DNA of 64,000 nucleotides, taken from positions 62,001-126,000 of the forward strand of contig JAUVZY010000002.1 in NCBI GenBank assembly GCA_030602315.1, given 5' to 3'. The notes under the pieces are model-generated. The model saw only the letters and a program-made list of their open reading frames with translations, was not told where the DNA came from and did no database searches. Shown in pieces: positions 20,861 through 32,375 of this stretch (positions are counted from its first letter, which is position 1; each line of letters starts with the position of its first letter). Source of the stretch: Pseudomonadaceae bacterium. GTDB taxonomy: Bacteria > Pseudomonadota > Gammaproteobacteria > Pseudomonadales > Pseudomonadaceae. The position numbers and the translations under genes are program-made.

Positions 20861-20945
20861 CGCCGGCCTTTCAGGATCGGCGCCCGGCCCCATGCAGCCC
20901 GCGCAGCCCGGTCATCCCGCACTCCCCTGCACAGGTCGGATTTCT

Positions 20946-22004
20946 ATGAGCAAGCAACCCTCCCTCAGCTACAAGGACGCAGGCGTCGACATCGATGCCG
21001 GTGAAGCGCTGGTTCAGCGCATCAAGGGCGTGGCCAAGCGCACCGCTCGTCCCGAAGTGATGGGCGGATTGGGCGGGTTCGGCGCCCTGTGCGAGATTCC
21101 GGCCGGCTACAAGCAGCCCGTGCTGGTGTCCGGCACCGACGGCGTCGGCACCAAGCTGCGCCTGGCCATGGACCTTGCCAAGCACGACAGCATCGGCATC
21201 GACCTGGTCGCCATGTGCGTCAATGACCTGGTGGTATGCGGCGCCGAACCCTTGTTCTTCCTCGACTACTACGCCACCGGCAAGCTCAATGTCGACGTGG
21301 CTGCGCGCGTGGTGACCGGCATCGGCGAGGGCTGCGAGCTGGCCGGCTGCTCGCTGGTCGGCGGCGAGACTGCCGAGATGCCGGGCATGTACGAAGGCGA
21401 GGACTACGACCTGGCCGGTTTCTGCGTCGGCGTGGTGGAAAAGAGCGAGATCATCGACGGCTCGCGCGTACAAACCGGCGATGCGCTGATCGCCCTGCCC
21501 TCCTCCGGCCCGCACTCCAACGGCTACTCGCTGATCCGCAAGATCATCGAAGTCAGCGGCACCGATGTCGCCACTGCCAAACTCGACGGCCAACCGCTGG
21601 CCGACCTGCTGATGGCACCGACCCGCATCTACGTCAAAGCGTTGCTGCAATTGATCAAGGATACCGGCGCGGTGAAGGCGATGGCCCACATCACCGGCGG
21701 CGGCCTGCTCGACAACATCCCGCGCGTGCTGCCCGAGGGCGCCCAGGCGGTGATCGACGTGGCCAGCTGGAACCGCCCGGCGGTGTTCGACTGGCTGCAG
21801 CAGCAGGGCAATGTCGATGAGCACGAAATGCACCGAGTCCTCAACTGCGGCGTCGGCATGGTGATCTGCGTGGCCCAGGAGCAGGTCGAAGCCGCCCTGG
21901 CCAGCCTGCGCGCCGCCGGCGAATCGCCGTGGCTGATCGGCGGCATTGAAGCGGCCGGCGAAGGTCAGCCGCGTGTCGTGCTGAACAACCTGAAGAGCCA
22001 CTGA
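20946..22004 (+). CDS. purM: Phosphoribosylformylglycinamidine cyclo-ligase
   Basis: PurM (AIR synthetase) closes the imidazole ring, converting FGAM to AIR with ATP in purine synthesis. The 352-residue protein begins [19 protein letters not shown]. It shows the signature [14 protein letters not shown], the [21 protein letters not shown] segment and the ATP-binding [16 protein letters not shown]. Upstream in-frame sequence to about 20841 is untranslated leader. The stop shares one base with the purN start (TGATG). Confidence 0.97.
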   Translation: MSKQPSLSYKDAGVDIDAGEALVQRIKGVAKRTARPEVMGGLGGFGALCEIPAGYKQPVLVSGTDGVGTKLRLAMDLAKHDSIGIDLVAMCVNDLVVCGAEPLFFLDYYATGKLNVDVAARVVTGIGEGCELAGCSLVGGETAEMPGMYEGEDYDLAGFCVGVVEKSEIIDGSRVQTGDALIALPSSGPHSNGYSLIRKIIEVSGTDVATAKLDGQPLADLLMAPTRIYVKALLQLIKDTGAVKAMAHITGGGLLDNIPRVLPEGAQAVIDVASWNRPAVFDWLQQQGNVDEHEMHRVLNCGVGMVICVAQEQVEAALASLRAAGESPWLIGGIEAAGEGQPRVVLNNLKSH

Positions 22005-22651
22005 TGCCGTCCACCTGCGATGTGGTGGTGCTGATTTCCGGCAACGGCAGCAACCTCCAGGCATTGATCGACAGCCAGGGCGCGGACAATCCGCTGCGCA
22101 TCCGCGCGGTGGTCTCCAACCGCGCCGAGGCCTATGGCCTGCAGCGCGCCGCCCAGGCCGGGATCGAGACCCGCGTGCTGGACCACAAGGCCTTCACCAG
22201 CCGGGACGCCTTCGACGCCGCACTGATCGAAACGATTGACGCCTTTAGCCCGCAGCTGGTGGTGCTGGCAGGCTTCATGCGCATTCTCACCAGCGCGTTC
22301 GTCGAGCATTACCATGGACGCCTGCTGAACATCCACCCATCCCTGCTGCCGCGCCACAAGGGGCTGGATACGCACCGCCGCGCAGTCGAAGCCGGCGATA
22401 GCGAGCACGGCTGCAGCGTGCACTTCGTCACCGCCGAGCTCGATGGCGGCCCGGTAGCGGTACAAGCGGCGATCCCGATCGACCCGGCCGAGCCCATCGA
22501 AGCGCTCACCGAGCGGGTACACGCCCAGGAACATCGCATCTACCCACTGGCCGTGCGCTGGTTCGCCGAGGGTCGCTTGCGCCTGCAGGACGACCGGGCG
22601 ATGCTGGACGGCAAAGCACTGCCCCCCAACGGTTACGTTCTACGAAGCTAG
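22004..22651 (+). CDS. purN: Phosphoribosylglycinamide formyltransferase
   Basis: PurN transfers the formyl group of 10-formyl-tetrahydrofolate to GAR in purine synthesis. The 215-residue protein has the start VVVLISGNGSNLQALID and the catalytic motif LLNIHPSLLPRHKGLDTH with the essential Asn and His. The later catalytic Asp lies in the ELDGGPV loop. It is translationally coupled to purM, the usual arrangement. Confidence 0.97.
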   Translation: MPSTCDVVVLISGNGSNLQALIDSQGADNPLRIRAVVSNRAEAYGLQRAAQAGIETRVLDHKAFTSRDAFDAALIETIDAFSPQLVVLAGFMRILTSAFVEHYHGRLLNIHPSLLPRHKGLDTHRRAVEAGDSEHGCSVHFVTAELDGGPVAVQAAIPIDPAEPIEALTERVHAQEHRIYPLAVRWFAEGRLRLQDDRAMLDGKALPPNGYVLRS

Positions 22652-22659
22652 GAGCCCCT

Positions 22660-23370
22660 ATGCGCCGCGCCCTGCTGCTTGCCCTCGCGTTGCTCGCCCT
22701 GCCGGTTCAGGCGATCGAACCGAAACCGTTCAACGCGAGCTACACCGCCGACTGGAAGCAGGTGCCGATGAGCGGCACGGCCGAACGTAGCCTCGTGAAG
22801 CTGGCCGACGGCCGCTGGCAGTTGGATTTCAATGCCTCGATGGTGGTTGCCAGCGTCAACGAGCGCAGTGTCTTCACCGTCGACAAGGGCGCCCTGCTAC
22901 CGCTGCAGTACAGCTACAAGCGCGGCGGTTTAGGCCGTTCCAAGCGCGTAGGGCATCAGTTCGACTGGCAGGCCAAACTCGTTACCGGCAAGGATCAAGG
23001 CGAGGTGGTCAACCTGCCGCTCAATCCAGGGCTGCTGGACAAGTCCACCTATCAGCTCGCCCTGCAACAGGACGTCGCCGCCGGCAAACGCTCGATGAGC
23101 TATCAGGTGCTCGACGGTGACGAGATCGAAACCTACGACTTCCGCGTGCTCGGCGAAGAGCCTGTCGAAACCCGCGCCGGGCTCCTCGACGCGGTGAAGG
23201 TCGAGCGGGTACGCGACCCGACGCAGAGCAAGCGCCAGACGGTCATGTGGTTCGCCAAGGACTGGGACCTGCTGCTGGTGCGCCTGCACCAGGTCGAAAA
23301 GGACGGCAAGGAATACCAGATCATGCTCGAACGCGGCACCGTCGACGGCCGCCCGGTTCAGGGCAACTGA
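22660..23370 (+). CDS. DUF3108 domain-containing exported protein
   Basis: A 236-residue protein with a signal peptide (about 1-18, ending PVQA) followed by a beta-rich domain. Recognisable DUF3108 segments are FNASYTADWKQVPMSGTAER and DGDEIETYDFRVLGEE. Function is unknown. It starts eight bases after purN and is probably co-transcribed, as in other Pseudomonas genomes. Confidence 0.85.
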   Translation: MRRALLLALALLALPVQAIEPKPFNASYTADWKQVPMSGTAERSLVKLADGRWQLDFNASMVVASVNERSVFTVDKGALLPLQYSYKRGGLGRSKRVGHQFDWQAKLVTGKDQGEVVNLPLNPGLLDKSTYQLALQQDVAAGKRSMSYQVLDGDEIETYDFRVLGEEPVETRAGLLDAVKVERVRDPTQSKRQTVMWFAKDWDLLLVRLHQVEKDGKEYQIMLERGTVDGRPVQGN

Positions 23371-23386
23371 GCGGCGAGCCTGGCCC

Positions 23387-24055
23387 ATGAAGCACCGGCC
23401 GATGCGCGCTATCTCGCTGCTGTTTCCCGCGCTTGTACTGAGTGGCTGCCAGCTCCTGCGCGGCCCCGAGCCAAGCGCGCCGGCGACCGCGCGCTGGCAG
23501 GGTACCATTCGGGTTGCAGGGGATCAGGCCCGCTTCACCCCGTGCCACGAGGCACGGCAATTTTCTCTCGCACTGCCCAGGCCGGTACTGGAAAGCGCCC
23601 AAGCCTTGGCGCGCGGACGTGACAGCGTCTTCCTCGACATGCACGCCAGCCAGCGCGAGGCGGAAGTTGCCGGCACCGACGGTGCCCTGCAGCTGACCAC
23701 ACTGTTGCGTCTGCAAGGCGAAGGACACGCCTGTGACGAGCCGGGGTTCGCGCGCCTGCTGCTGCGCGCCAGCGGTGCCGAACCGGACTGGAGCCTCGAA
23801 GTCAGCGCGCGCGGCATGCTGCTCGAGCGGCCCGGCCAGGCACCACTGGCCCTGCCTTATCTGACGGAACAACTGCCAGGCGGCGCGCGTCACTTCAGCA
23901 GCGAAGCCAATGACCTACGCGTCGAGCTATGGGTCGCTCCGCAGCCCTGCGAGCATTCGGCCAGCGGTACGCTGAGCAACCTTTCCGCCCGCCTGACCCT
24001 TAACGGCGAAACGCTAAGCGGCTGCGCCTATCCGGGCGGCGCGAGCGACGACTGA
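23387..24055 (+). CDS. Predicted lipoprotein of unknown function
   Basis: A 222-residue protein with a lipobox ending LVLSGC (C21 from the first ATG). An alternative start five codons later also keeps the signal. The body resembles the COG3650-type putative lipoproteins: WQGTIRVAGDQARFTPCHEARQ near the N-terminus and a C-terminal LNGETLSGCAYPG segment like HslJ-associated domains. It lies 16 bases after the DUF3108 gene and two bases from the convergent mnhG stop. Confidence 0.75.
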   Translation: MKHRPMRAISLLFPALVLSGCQLLRGPEPSAPATARWQGTIRVAGDQARFTPCHEARQFSLALPRPVLESAQALARGRDSVFLDMHASQREAEVAGTDGALQLTTLLRLQGEGHACDEPGFARLLLRASGAEPDWSLEVSARGMLLERPGQAPLALPYLTEQLPGGARHFSSEANDLRVELWVAPQPCEHSASGTLSNLSARLTLNGETLSGCAYPGGASDD

Positions 24056-24057
24056 GC

Positions 24058-24387
24058 TCACTCCCACCGATCGCCGCGGGTCTTGTCCCAGACGTCGACG
24101 CGCTGCTGCATCGCCGCCTTGGCCAGCATATGCGCACTGACCGGCGCCGTGATGAACAAGAACAGCGTGATCAGCACCTCATGCAGGCTCAGCCCCTCGC
24201 GCTCGACGCTGAAAAACAGCAGCGAGGCGATGACGATGCCGCCCACTCCAAGGGTCGTGGCCTTGGTCGGGCCGTGCAGACGGGTGAAGAAGTCCGGCAG
24301 CCGATAGAGCCCGACCGCCCCGATCAGCGTGAACAGGCTTCCGGCGACCAGCAGCAGGCTTACCAGTATTTCGATCCACAGCGGCAT
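24058..24387 (-). CDS. mnhG: Na+/H+ antiporter subunit G (MnhG/ShaG)
   Basis: The last gene of the multisubunit Mrp/Sha/Mnh antiporter operon, which exchanges Na+ (or K+) for H+ across the inner membrane. The 109-residue protein has three helices and the conserved GAVGLYRLPDFFTRLHGPTK segment of the G subunit. The ATG at 24387 follows TAGGGAGA; sequence upstream in frame belongs to mnhF. Ten bases separate it from mnhF. Confidence 0.93.
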   Translation of the reverse strand: MPLWIEILVSLLLVAGSLFTLIGAVGLYRLPDFFTRLHGPTKATTLGVGGIVIASLLFFSVEREGLSLHEVLITLFLFITAPVSAHMLAKAAMQQRVDVWDKTRGDRWE

Positions 24388-24397
24388 GGCCGTCTCC

Positions 24398-24667
24398 CTA
24401 GTCGATGATGTCGCCGTGCAACAGGTGCTTGGCCACCGCCACGGTCCCAACGAAGCCCATGATGGCAATCAGCAGGGCAGCCTCGAAGAACAGATCCGAC
24501 GCCAGCCAGATTCCGAATACCACGATCAGCGCCACCGCATTGATATATAGCGTATCCAGCGCGAGCACTCGGTCCGGCAAATCAGGCCCCTGAAACAGGC
24601 GAATCACGGTGAGCAGTGCCGCCACCCCGAGCATCGCCAGGCACAGCGGAATCACGGCCGCGAGCAT
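24398..24667 (-). CDS. mnhF: Na+/H+ antiporter subunit F (MnhF/ShaF)
   Basis: An 89-residue protein with three membrane helices. The F-subunit motif RLFQGPDLPDRVLALDTLYI lies in the cytoplasmic loop after helix 1. It overlaps the mnhE 3' end by 16 nt, so translation is probably coupled. Confidence 0.93.
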   Translation of the reverse strand: MLAAVIPLCLAMLGVAALLTVIRLFQGPDLPDRVLALDTLYINAVALIVVFGIWLASDLFFEAALLIAIMGFVGTVAVAKHLLHGDIID

Positions 24668-25155
24668 TGAAAGATCTCCAGCAAAGGCGCCTCGTAACGG
24701 CGCTGGATTTCAGCCACCAGCTGCTGCGGATCCGGCGCGTCCAGCGCATGAACCAACAGCACGCTGCGATCGCTGCTGAGCGACGCAGAGACGGTGCCGG
24801 GAGTGAGCGAGATGATGCTGGTCAGTAACGACAGCATGAACTCGTCCTGCAGCCGCATCGGCACCTCGATAAAGGCTGGGCGCAATTGCGTGCGCGGGCC
24901 GATCACCAGCTTGGCCACGTGCAGGTTGGCGATCACGATGTCACTGCCCACCATGAGGGCGAAACGCAACAGGGCGAGCGGCTTGGCTACCTTCGGCACC
25001 GGCATCAGCAGCGGTCGGCAGAGCAATGCAATGCCCCAGCCGAGAAACGCGCCCAACAGCAGGTGTGCAAAGCTCAGCGTGTTGTTGAGAAGCAGCCAGA
25101 GAACCGCCAGCAGGACGCTCAGTACCGGATTGGGCAACCAACGCCAGCCCCTCAT
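24652..25155 (-). CDS. mnhE: Na+/H+ antiporter subunit E (MnhE/ShaE)
   Basis: A 167-residue inner-membrane protein starting MRGWRWLPNPVLSVLLAVLW. The hydrophobic N-terminal part is followed by the E-subunit signature LLTSIISLTPGTVSASLSSD. It overlaps mnhD by four bases (ATGA) and mnhF by 16 nt. Like F and G it is an accessory subunit needed for complex assembly in studied systems. Confidence 0.93.
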   Translation of the reverse strand: MRGWRWLPNPVLSVLLAVLWLLLNNTLSFAHLLLGAFLGWGIALLCRPLLMPVPKVAKPLALLRFALMVGSDIVIANLHVAKLVIGPRTQLRPAFIEVPMRLQDEFMLSLLTSIISLTPGTVSASLSSDRSVLLVHALDAPDPQQLVAEIQRRYEAPLLEIFQCSRP

Positions 25156-26663
25156 GCCGCACCTCCGCGAACAATCGCCAGATAGGGCGCCACATCGAGC
25201 AACTGGGCAGCGGTGGCGCGCACATAGGCCTGCAGTGGCTGCGCGGCAAACACCAGCAACAGGCTGCACACCAGCAGCGCCGCGCAGGCAACGATGCGCA
25301 AAGGATCACCACGCGGCACCTCTGCACTCTCCGCCAGCTCGGCATTACCGCGCCAGAACAGCACGCTACCGGCACGGCTAGCGCCGATCAGCATGACCAG
25401 CCCACCGCCCAGCACCACCGCCCACAACCAGGCTGCCGATTGGTTGACCCCAGCGGCCTGCAACAGCATCAGCTTGCCGAGAAAGCCCGAGAACGGCGGC
25501 AACCCGACTACCGAAATCGCACCGGCGAAGAACAGCGCGCCCAGCAACAGCGGCTGACGCAGGGCTGGCGCCGGCCGCAGCGCCCCGCCAACCACCCCGC
25601 GCTGCAGCGCGATCAAGCCGGCGAGCAGGAAAAGACCACCGGAAACCAACGTCGTATGCAGCAGGTAATAGAGCGCGGCGCTCAGCCCCTCGACCGTGCC
25701 CATGGCAATGCCCGCCAGCAGCGTGCCCACCGACACCACCACCAGGTAGCCCAGCATGCGCTGCAGTTCACGCGCCGCCAGGGCACCCACTGCCCCCAGC
25801 CCCAGGGTCAGCAGGGCCAGAGGCCAAAGCCAATGGTTGGCCATGTTGGCCAGCTCGCCGGCCTGATTCCCATAGATCAAGGTAAAGACGCGCAGGATCG
25901 CGTAAAGGCCGATCTTGGTCATGATCGCGAACAGCGCCGCCACCGGTGCCGGAGCGGCCGCGTAGGCCGCCGGCAGCCAGAAATGCAGGGGCAGGATCGC
26001 CCCTTTGAGCCCGAACACCACCAGCAGCAGGAAACCGGCCGCCGCCAGCAGCGGCGCTGTATCGGCCCCGGCGCTGGCGACCCGGACAGCGAGGTCGGCC
26101 ATGTTCAGCGTACCGGTCAGCCCATAGAGCAGGCTGACGCCGATCAGAAACAGCGAAGAACCCAGCAGGTTGAGCACCACGTAGTGGACCCCGGCGCGAA
26201 TCCTTGGCCCGGTATTGCCATGCACCAAGAGTGCGTAGGAAGAGATCAGCAGGATCTCGAAGAACACGAACAGGTTGAACAGATCACCGGTGAGAAACGC
26301 ACCGTTGATGCCAAGCAGCTGGAACTGAAACAGGGCGTGAAAATGCGCCCCGCGCACATCGTCACCGCGAGCGGCATAGAGCAGCGCAAAGGCCGACAGC
26401 ACGGCATTGAGCACCAGCAGCAACGCCGCCAGCCGATCCAGCACCAGCACGATGCCAAAAGGCGCCTGCCAGTTGCCCAGCGCGTAAACACGCAGCTCGC
26501 CATCAGCCGCCAGCTGGAGCAAGGCCACGGCCAGCGGCAGCAACGCCCAGCAGGCGAACAGCGAAACCGTTCGCTTGATCGGCAGTGGGAGGCGGTGCCC
26601 CAGCAGCAGCAAGCTGCCGGCCAGCAGCGGCAGCAGCACCGGCAGTATCAGCAGATGATTCAT
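25152..26663 (-). CDS. mnhD: Na+/H+ antiporter subunit D (MnhD/ShaD)
   Basis: A 503-residue polytopic membrane protein of the NADH dehydrogenase NuoL/M/N family with about 14 helices. MrpD-type features include NLFVFFEILLISSYALLVHG and the lysine-bearing helices GAILPLHFWLPAAYAAAPAPV and KIGLYAILR. Together with subunit A it is thought to carry proton and cation paths. It overlaps mnhC and mnhE by four bases each. Confidence 0.95.
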   Translation of the reverse strand: MNHLLILPVLLPLLAGSLLLLGHRLPLPIKRTVSLFACWALLPLAVALLQLAADGELRVYALGNWQAPFGIVLVLDRLAALLLVLNAVLSAFALLYAARGDDVRGAHFHALFQFQLLGINGAFLTGDLFNLFVFFEILLISSYALLVHGNTGPRIRAGVHYVVLNLLGSSLFLIGVSLLYGLTGTLNMADLAVRVASAGADTAPLLAAAGFLLLVVFGLKGAILPLHFWLPAAYAAAPAPVAALFAIMTKIGLYAILRVFTLIYGNQAGELANMANHWLWPLALLTLGLGAVGALAARELQRMLGYLVVVSVGTLLAGIAMGTVEGLSAALYYLLHTTLVSGGLFLLAGLIALQRGVVGGALRPAPALRQPLLLGALFFAGAISVVGLPPFSGFLGKLMLLQAAGVNQSAAWLWAVVLGGGLVMLIGASRAGSVLFWRGNAELAESAEVPRGDPLRIVACAALLVCSLLLVFAAQPLQAYVRATAAQLLDVAPYLAIVRGGAA

Positions 26664-26988
26664 GGACGCGGCTCCCGGCCATCGACATGGTCGGTGGCGA
26701 ACTCACCGATGCTGCGTAAGGCGAGCACCAGGACGAACGCTGTCATGGCAAAGCCGATGACGATCGCGGTCAGCACCAGCGCCTGCGGCAAGGGATCGCC
26801 ATACTCGCTGCTCTTGCCAATCACCGCCGGAATGCCCGTTCCTAGGCGGCCCATGGCGAAGATGAACAGATTCACCGCATAGGAGATCAGCGTTAGCCCC
26901 ATGACAACGGGAAAGATGCGAGCGCGCAGCAACAGATAAACCCCACTGGCGGTCATGATGCCCAGGGTGATCGCGAACAAAGCTTCCA

Positions 26989-26989
<1 letters not shown>
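26660..26989 (-). CDS. mnhC: Na+/H+ antiporter subunit C (MnhC/ShaC)
   Basis: A 109-residue NuoK-like protein with three helices, reading EALFAITLGIMTASGVYLLL and then the family segment PLPQALVLTAIVIGFAMTAF. The start is GTG at 26989, with AGGAG eight bases upstream inside the mnhA 3' end; its G overlaps the mnhA stop (TAGTG). The frame stays open far upstream inside mnhA, but that part is not protein-like. Confidence 0.9.
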
Positions 26990-29781
<2,792 letters not shown>

Positions 29782-29922
29782 GAAAAACTCCTTAACCCGG
29801 CCCTCGCCCGCAGCACGTATCAACCGAGCGCGAGCGCATACCGACCGACAGCCTTCGAGGCAGACGATTATCCATATCGATCAGCGCAGCACCATCAATG
29901 AAAGTATTTTGCAATCAATTGC

Positions 29923-29953
29923 TGGCCACGTTGCTGGCACAGCAACGTGGCCA
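29923..29953 (-). terminator. Strong hairpin upstream of the antiporter operon
   Basis: A perfect 13-bp inverted repeat (TGGCCACGTTGCT / AGCAACGTGGCCA) with a 5-base loop lies 32 nt past the glycine-zipper lipoprotein stop on the minus strand and 142 nt before mnhA. There is no long T-run. It probably ends the lipoprotein transcript; a binding site for a dimeric regulator of the antiporter operon is the alternative. Confidence 0.55.
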
Positions 29954-29984
29954 ATCGACCCCGAGGACGCCTGGGGGTTCAGCG

Positions 29985-30446
29985 TCAGGGGGTGACGCGA
30001 CTGGTACCGTTGACGGTCAGCACGCGCACGCGCTGGCCAACGCGAAAGATCTGATTCGGCTCGACCTGCTGCACGTAGGCACGCAGGCTGCCGTCATCTT
30101 CACGCACGACGATTTCGACACCATCCGCCCGGGTGATGCCCTCTTCCGCCGCCGAGCCCAGCATACCGCCGGCAACCGCACCGACCACGGTCGCAACGGC
30201 GCTGCCGCGACCGCCGCCGACACCGCTACCGGCAATACCGCCGATCACTGCACCAGCGCCGGTGCCGATCGGCGTTTTGGTGCCCTCGATACGCACCGGG
30301 CGCAACGACTCGATGGTGCCGTAACGCACGGTCTGCACGGAGCGGGCTTCGGCGCGACTGTAGCTTTCGCCGGAAAGATTCGAAGCACAGCCTCCCAGAC
30401 CGAGCATGGCGGCACTCAGGGAAACCAGCAGTATGGATTTACGCAT
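29985..30446 (-). CDS. Glycine-zipper outer-membrane lipoprotein, SlyB/PcP-like
   Basis: A 153-residue protein with a lipobox ending LGLGGC (C20). A glycine-zipper region (GTGAGAVIGGIAGSGVGGG and VVGAVAGGMLGSAAEEG) follows, and a C-terminal segment with YVQQVEPNQIFRVGQRVRVL. This matches the SlyB/Pal-cross-reacting lipoprotein family, which stabilises the outer membrane in studied species. The ATG at 30446 begins the signal peptide; sequence further upstream in frame is not coding. Confidence 0.88.
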   Translation of the reverse strand: MRKSILLVSLSAAMLGLGGCASNLSGESYSRAEARSVQTVRYGTIESLRPVRIEGTKTPIGTGAGAVIGGIAGSGVGGGRGSAVATVVGAVAGGMLGSAAEEGITRADGVEIVVREDDGSLRAYVQQVEPNQIFRVGQRVRVLTVNGTSRVTP

Positions 30447-30605
30447 GACGATGTCCTCAGTTAGCCAGGCGGACCGATACAGCGACGATCCGCCTCTTGG
30501 CAAGGGGCCCTGCTTGGCCCAGCATTTGCGATTCCTAACCGCTACTTTACGACAGTGCTGCGGCCCTAGCAGCCGAAGCGCGCCAGTCGATGAGAACCTT
30601 TTGCA

Positions 30606-30842
30606 ATGGATTATTTCATCATCGTAGTCACGACCCTCGCCGGACTGCTGTTCCATGCCTGGCTGTTCGTTCGCTTTCGCCAGTGGATCGACCGTGATCT
30701 GGCACTGTCCCTGGCCGGTAACGATCCCGCCAAACGAGCCTTCATGCTCGAGCGCCTGGATCAGGCGCGCCGCGAGAAAGTGAAGCGGCGGGACCTGCAG
30801 CAATGGCTCGAGCAAGCAGAAAAGCGCTACGACGCGGCGTAA
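30606..30842 (+). CDS. Small hypothetical membrane-anchored protein
   Basis: A 78-residue protein: one hydrophobic N-terminal helix (DYFIIVVTTLAGLLFHAWLF) followed by a highly charged, probably helical tail ending LQQWLEQAEKRYDAA. No domain was recognised. It is divergent from the lipoprotein gene and converges on pdxH with a 16-nt gap; it keeps this place in related pseudomonads as far as I recall. No clear ribosome-binding site is visible. Confidence 0.65.
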   Translation: MDYFIIVVTTLAGLLFHAWLFVRFRQWIDRDLALSLAGNDPAKRAFMLERLDQARREKVKRRDLQQWLEQAEKRYDAA

Positions 30843-30858
30843 GCAAGGCAACCCAGGC

Positions 30859-31506
30859 TCAGGGCGCCAATCGCTCACATAGCCATTCGTCGCCCATCTT
30901 GCGGAAATTCAGCCGGTCATGCAGCCGACTCGGGCGCCCCTGCCAGAACTCGATGCGCTCGGGCAGCAAGCGGTAACCACCCCAATGCGGCGGGCAATGG
31001 GGCGGCTCCTGCAAAAAGCGCTGCTCGGTGGAGGCCAGCAGCTGCTCGAGCTCGGCGCGGTCACGCAGCACACGGCTCTGCGGTGAGGCCCAGGCGCCCA
31101 GGCGACTACCCAGCGGGCGAACCTGATAGTACGACTCGGACTCCTCCGGGGTGACTTTCTCCACGCGCCCCTCGATCCGCACCTGACGCTCGAGGGTCGG
31201 CCAGAAGAACGTCATGGCCGCGTACGGGTTCGTCCTCAGCTGCTCGCCCTTGTCGCTCTCGTAGTTGGTGAAGAACGTGAATCCGCGCGTATCCAGCGCC
31301 TTGAGCAGCAGGATCCGGCAGTGCGGCCGGCCCTGGGCATCCACCGTGGCGAAGGTCATGGCGTTCGGCTCGACCGGCGGCTGCTCGGTAGCCATGGCCT
31401 CGGTGAACCACTGATCGAAGAGCTGGAAGGGATTGCTAGGCGCGTTCGCTTCGCTGAGTCCGTCGCGCGTGTAGTCGCGGCGCATGTCGGCGAGGGTTCG
31501 ATACAT
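30859..31506 (-). CDS. pdxH: Pyridoxine/pyridoxamine 5'-phosphate oxidase
   Basis: PdxH oxidises PNP or PMP to pyridoxal 5'-phosphate using FMN and oxygen. The 215-residue protein begins [17 protein letters not shown] and shows the FMN and substrate segments [20 protein letters not shown] and [19 protein letters not shown]. It ends in the family signature [18 protein letters not shown]. Length equals that of other pseudomonad PdxH proteins; a start 13 codons upstream lacks conservation. Confidence 0.96.
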   Translation of the reverse strand: MYRTLADMRRDYTRDGLSEANAPSNPFQLFDQWFTEAMATEQPPVEPNAMTFATVDAQGRPHCRILLLKALDTRGFTFFTNYESDKGEQLRTNPYAAMTFFWPTLERQVRIEGRVEKVTPEESESYYQVRPLGSRLGAWASPQSRVLRDRAELEQLLASTEQRFLQEPPHCPPHWGGYRLLPERIEFWQGRPSRLHDRLNFRKMGDEWLCERLAP

Positions 31507-31588
31507 GGCGATACTCCACAGTCGGCAGGCCTCCAGCTTATCCATTCATCGGTCGGCCTGCTCGATTTTGTCGTCACCACGCCACGGC

Positions 31589-32257
31589 TTATTTTTTCGG
31601 TTTCTCGCTCGCTTCAGCCTTGGCCAACTGGGCGGCCGGCTCCGGCTCGGCCGCGCTCGGCGGCGCCTGGTACTGTGCAAGCAGCAGGTCGAATCCGCTC
31701 AGAGGGCCGAAAACCATTTCGACACGGCGATTGTCGGCACGCCCCTGCTGATTGTCATTGCTCGCCCGCGGCTGGTCCGCTCCCACGCCCTGCACCAGCA
31801 GACGCTCGTGCTTGAGGCCACTCAATCGAAAGATCGCCGCGAACGCACCGGCACGCTCACCGCTTAGCGTGCGATTGGCCTTGGCGTCACCACTGGAATC
31901 TGCATGCCCGAAGATCATCACCGCCGCCTGCTCGTCGGCCTCCACCAGCTTGGCCATTCGCGTGATTGGCGCCAGGGTTACCGGCAGCAACATGCTCGGC
32001 CGGTCCGGGTTGAAGGTGCCCTTTTCCGGCGCGACCACCACCAACAGATCGCCCCGGCGCTCGACGGCGAACGACGAGCCCTTCACCGCGTCACGCAGCT
32101 GCGCCTCATAGCGATCGAGCCAGGCCACATCAATGGTGACCGGAGCCGGCGCAGCCGCCACCGGCTTTTCAGGCGCCTTTTCCTTCTTCTTGTCGCTCGA
32201 ACCACAAGCGGTGAGAGCCAGGCAGACAGCCAGCGTCGCGATCTGATGCAGCTTCAT
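31589..32257 (-). CDS. OmpA-family peptidoglycan-associated lipoprotein
   Basis: A 222-residue protein with a lipobox ending LTAC (C18), a lysine/proline-rich linker, and a C-terminal OmpA-like domain recognisable from IFGHADSSGDAKANRTLSGE and ADNRRVEMVF. OmpA-like domains bind diaminopimelate in peptidoglycan. A further tail (about 190-222) is alanine/glutamate/lysine-rich. It lies upstream of pdxH with an 82-nt gap. The conserved Asp and Arg of the binding pocket seem to be present. Confidence 0.88.
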   Translation of the reverse strand: MKLHQIATLAVCLALTACGSSDKKKEKAPEKPVAAAPAPVTIDVAWLDRYEAQLRDAVKGSSFAVERRGDLLVVVAPEKGTFNPDRPSMLLPVTLAPITRMAKLVEADEQAAVMIFGHADSSGDAKANRTLSGERAGAFAAIFRLSGLKHERLLVQGVGADQPRASNDNQQGRADNRRVEMVFGPLSGFDLLLAQYQAPPSAAEPEPAAQLAKAEASEKPKK

Positions 32258-32375
32258 AGAGGTACGTCCGTTACTTCGTTTTTTAGGAATAGTCATAGCT
32301 TAAGCGACCCTCGGCCGAGCTTCTCGGCATCAGGCACCATTTGGCGCGCCAAACCAGTCACAGGCGACAGGCGGA

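Noticed and set aside
20841-20945. N-terminal extension of purM
   Set aside because: It lies in the leader with a promoter element inside it; conserved PurM begins at 20946.
25440-26882. 480-codon open frame antisense to mnhD
   Set aside because: Gln-rich shadow of a membrane protein gene.
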